NCBI GenBank assembly: GCA_945874815.1
Contig: CAMCIE010000102.1
Span: forward strand, 1-5,847
Source of the DNA: an uncultured Bacteroidales bacterium
GTDB lineage: Bacteria; Bacteroidota; Bacteroidia; Bacteroidales; UBA932
Direction of reading: 5' to 3'
Length of the DNA stretch: 5,847 nucleotides
Shown: positions 5,692 through 5,847 of the stretch, piece after piece
Numbering within the stretch: the first letter of the stretch is position 1
Layout: each line of letters begins with the position of its first letter
The notes under the pieces: model-generated
Database searches by the model: none
What the model was told of the DNA's origin: nothing
What the model saw: only the letters and a program-made list of their open reading frames with translations
Position numbers and translations under genes: made by a program

Positions 5692-5847
5692 TTATTTTCT
5701 GACAACTTTGATAGGATTGAGCCCGTTTGAGTCAAATTTGCAGATGTATTTTCCGTCAGGACCGATTACATGCACATCTCCGTTATTCACATAGTCGGAA
5801 CTGCCGACAAAGACATAACCATCATAAGTCACTGAAAGAGAATATGC
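5692..5847 (-). CDS. C-terminal end of a probable secreted or surface beta-propeller protein (partial)
   Basis: The last 51 codons and the TAA stop of a minus-strand gene enter from the right edge. The visible residues include SVTYDGYVFVGSSDYVNNG, then DVHVIGPDGKYICKFDSNG and a final LNPIKVVRK. The pattern is alternating beta-strand segments, with a turn of the type xPDGKxxxKF followed by GLNPxKVV. It resembles the last blades of YncE-like and DUF5074-type beta-propeller surface proteins of Bacteroidota, a group that includes lipoproteins near TonB-dependent receptors and the B12-binding BtuG. The family is an inference from pattern and memory; signal peptide and lipobox lie outside the window. 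A strong hairpin terminator follows at 5663-5619, and the CDF gene lies 87 nt downstream on the same strand. Confidence 0.7.
   Translation of the reverse strand, partial: AYSLSVTYDGYVFVGSSDYVNNGDVHVIGPDGKYICKFDSNGLNPIKVVRK

Noticed and set aside
1..5847. A hidden defence system, mobile element or integrated cassette
   Set aside because: All large frames belong to common housekeeping or transport families. No transposase, integrase, toxin-antitoxin pair, tRNA, direct-repeat boundary or abrupt composition change is visible.

Overview
The window looks like a piece of a Bacteroidota chromosome, most likely order Bacteroidales. The evidence is the -7 promoter boxes of the TAnnTTTG type, mostly A/T-rich translation starts without a Shine-Dalgarno sequence, a YebC starting MGRAFEFRK, a carboxyltransferase ending KKHDNLPL, and the C-terminus of a probable surface beta-propeller protein. 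It reads as ordinary housekeeping and ion-transport chromosome. I see no rRNA or tRNA gene, insertion sequence, CRISPR array, phage gene or integration scar. The longest stretch without a gene is the 155-bp divergent promoter region (3166-3320), so no gene-free gap exceeds 300 bases.

Left part (1-3165, all minus strand). A carboxyltransferase subunit of the methylmalonyl-CoA decarboxylase / propionyl-CoA carboxylase family (40-1602) has its own Bacteroidota-type promoter just upstream. It is followed within 12 nt by the first nine codons of another gene that runs off the left edge. A strong intrinsic terminator (1707-1734) separates this unit from the preceding operon, which holds a membrane-anchored TPR protein resembling YfgM (2494-3165) and yebC (1755-2486), 7 nt apart and served by a well-formed promoter.

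Middle (3166-4673). Two divergent promoters, with identical TAAATTTG -7 boxes, drive the TPR-yebC operon leftward and an NhaA-type Na+/H+ antiporter rightward. The antiporter keeps the functional residues known from the E. coli protein and has about 46 extra residues in one cytoplasmic loop.

Right part (4674-5847). A cation diffusion facilitator (CDF) metal exporter lies on the minus strand, convergent with nhaA and only 31 bp from it. Its 5' region is the most unusual part of the window. A 39-nt near-perfect hairpin followed by a T-run looks like the terminator of the gene to the right. Within it sits a GGAGG Shine-Dalgarno sequence and a 15-codon reading frame whose stop overlaps the CDF start codon. 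The right edge holds the last 51 codons of a probable secreted or surface beta-propeller protein.

How the genes could work together: if the carboxyltransferase belongs to a Na+-pumping methylmalonyl-CoA decarboxylase, the window contains a Na+ exporter part and a Na+/H+ antiporter, which fits a Na+-based energy economy. The CDF adds divalent-metal export. No previously undescribed system is demonstrated; the CDF leader arrangement is the best candidate for something new.
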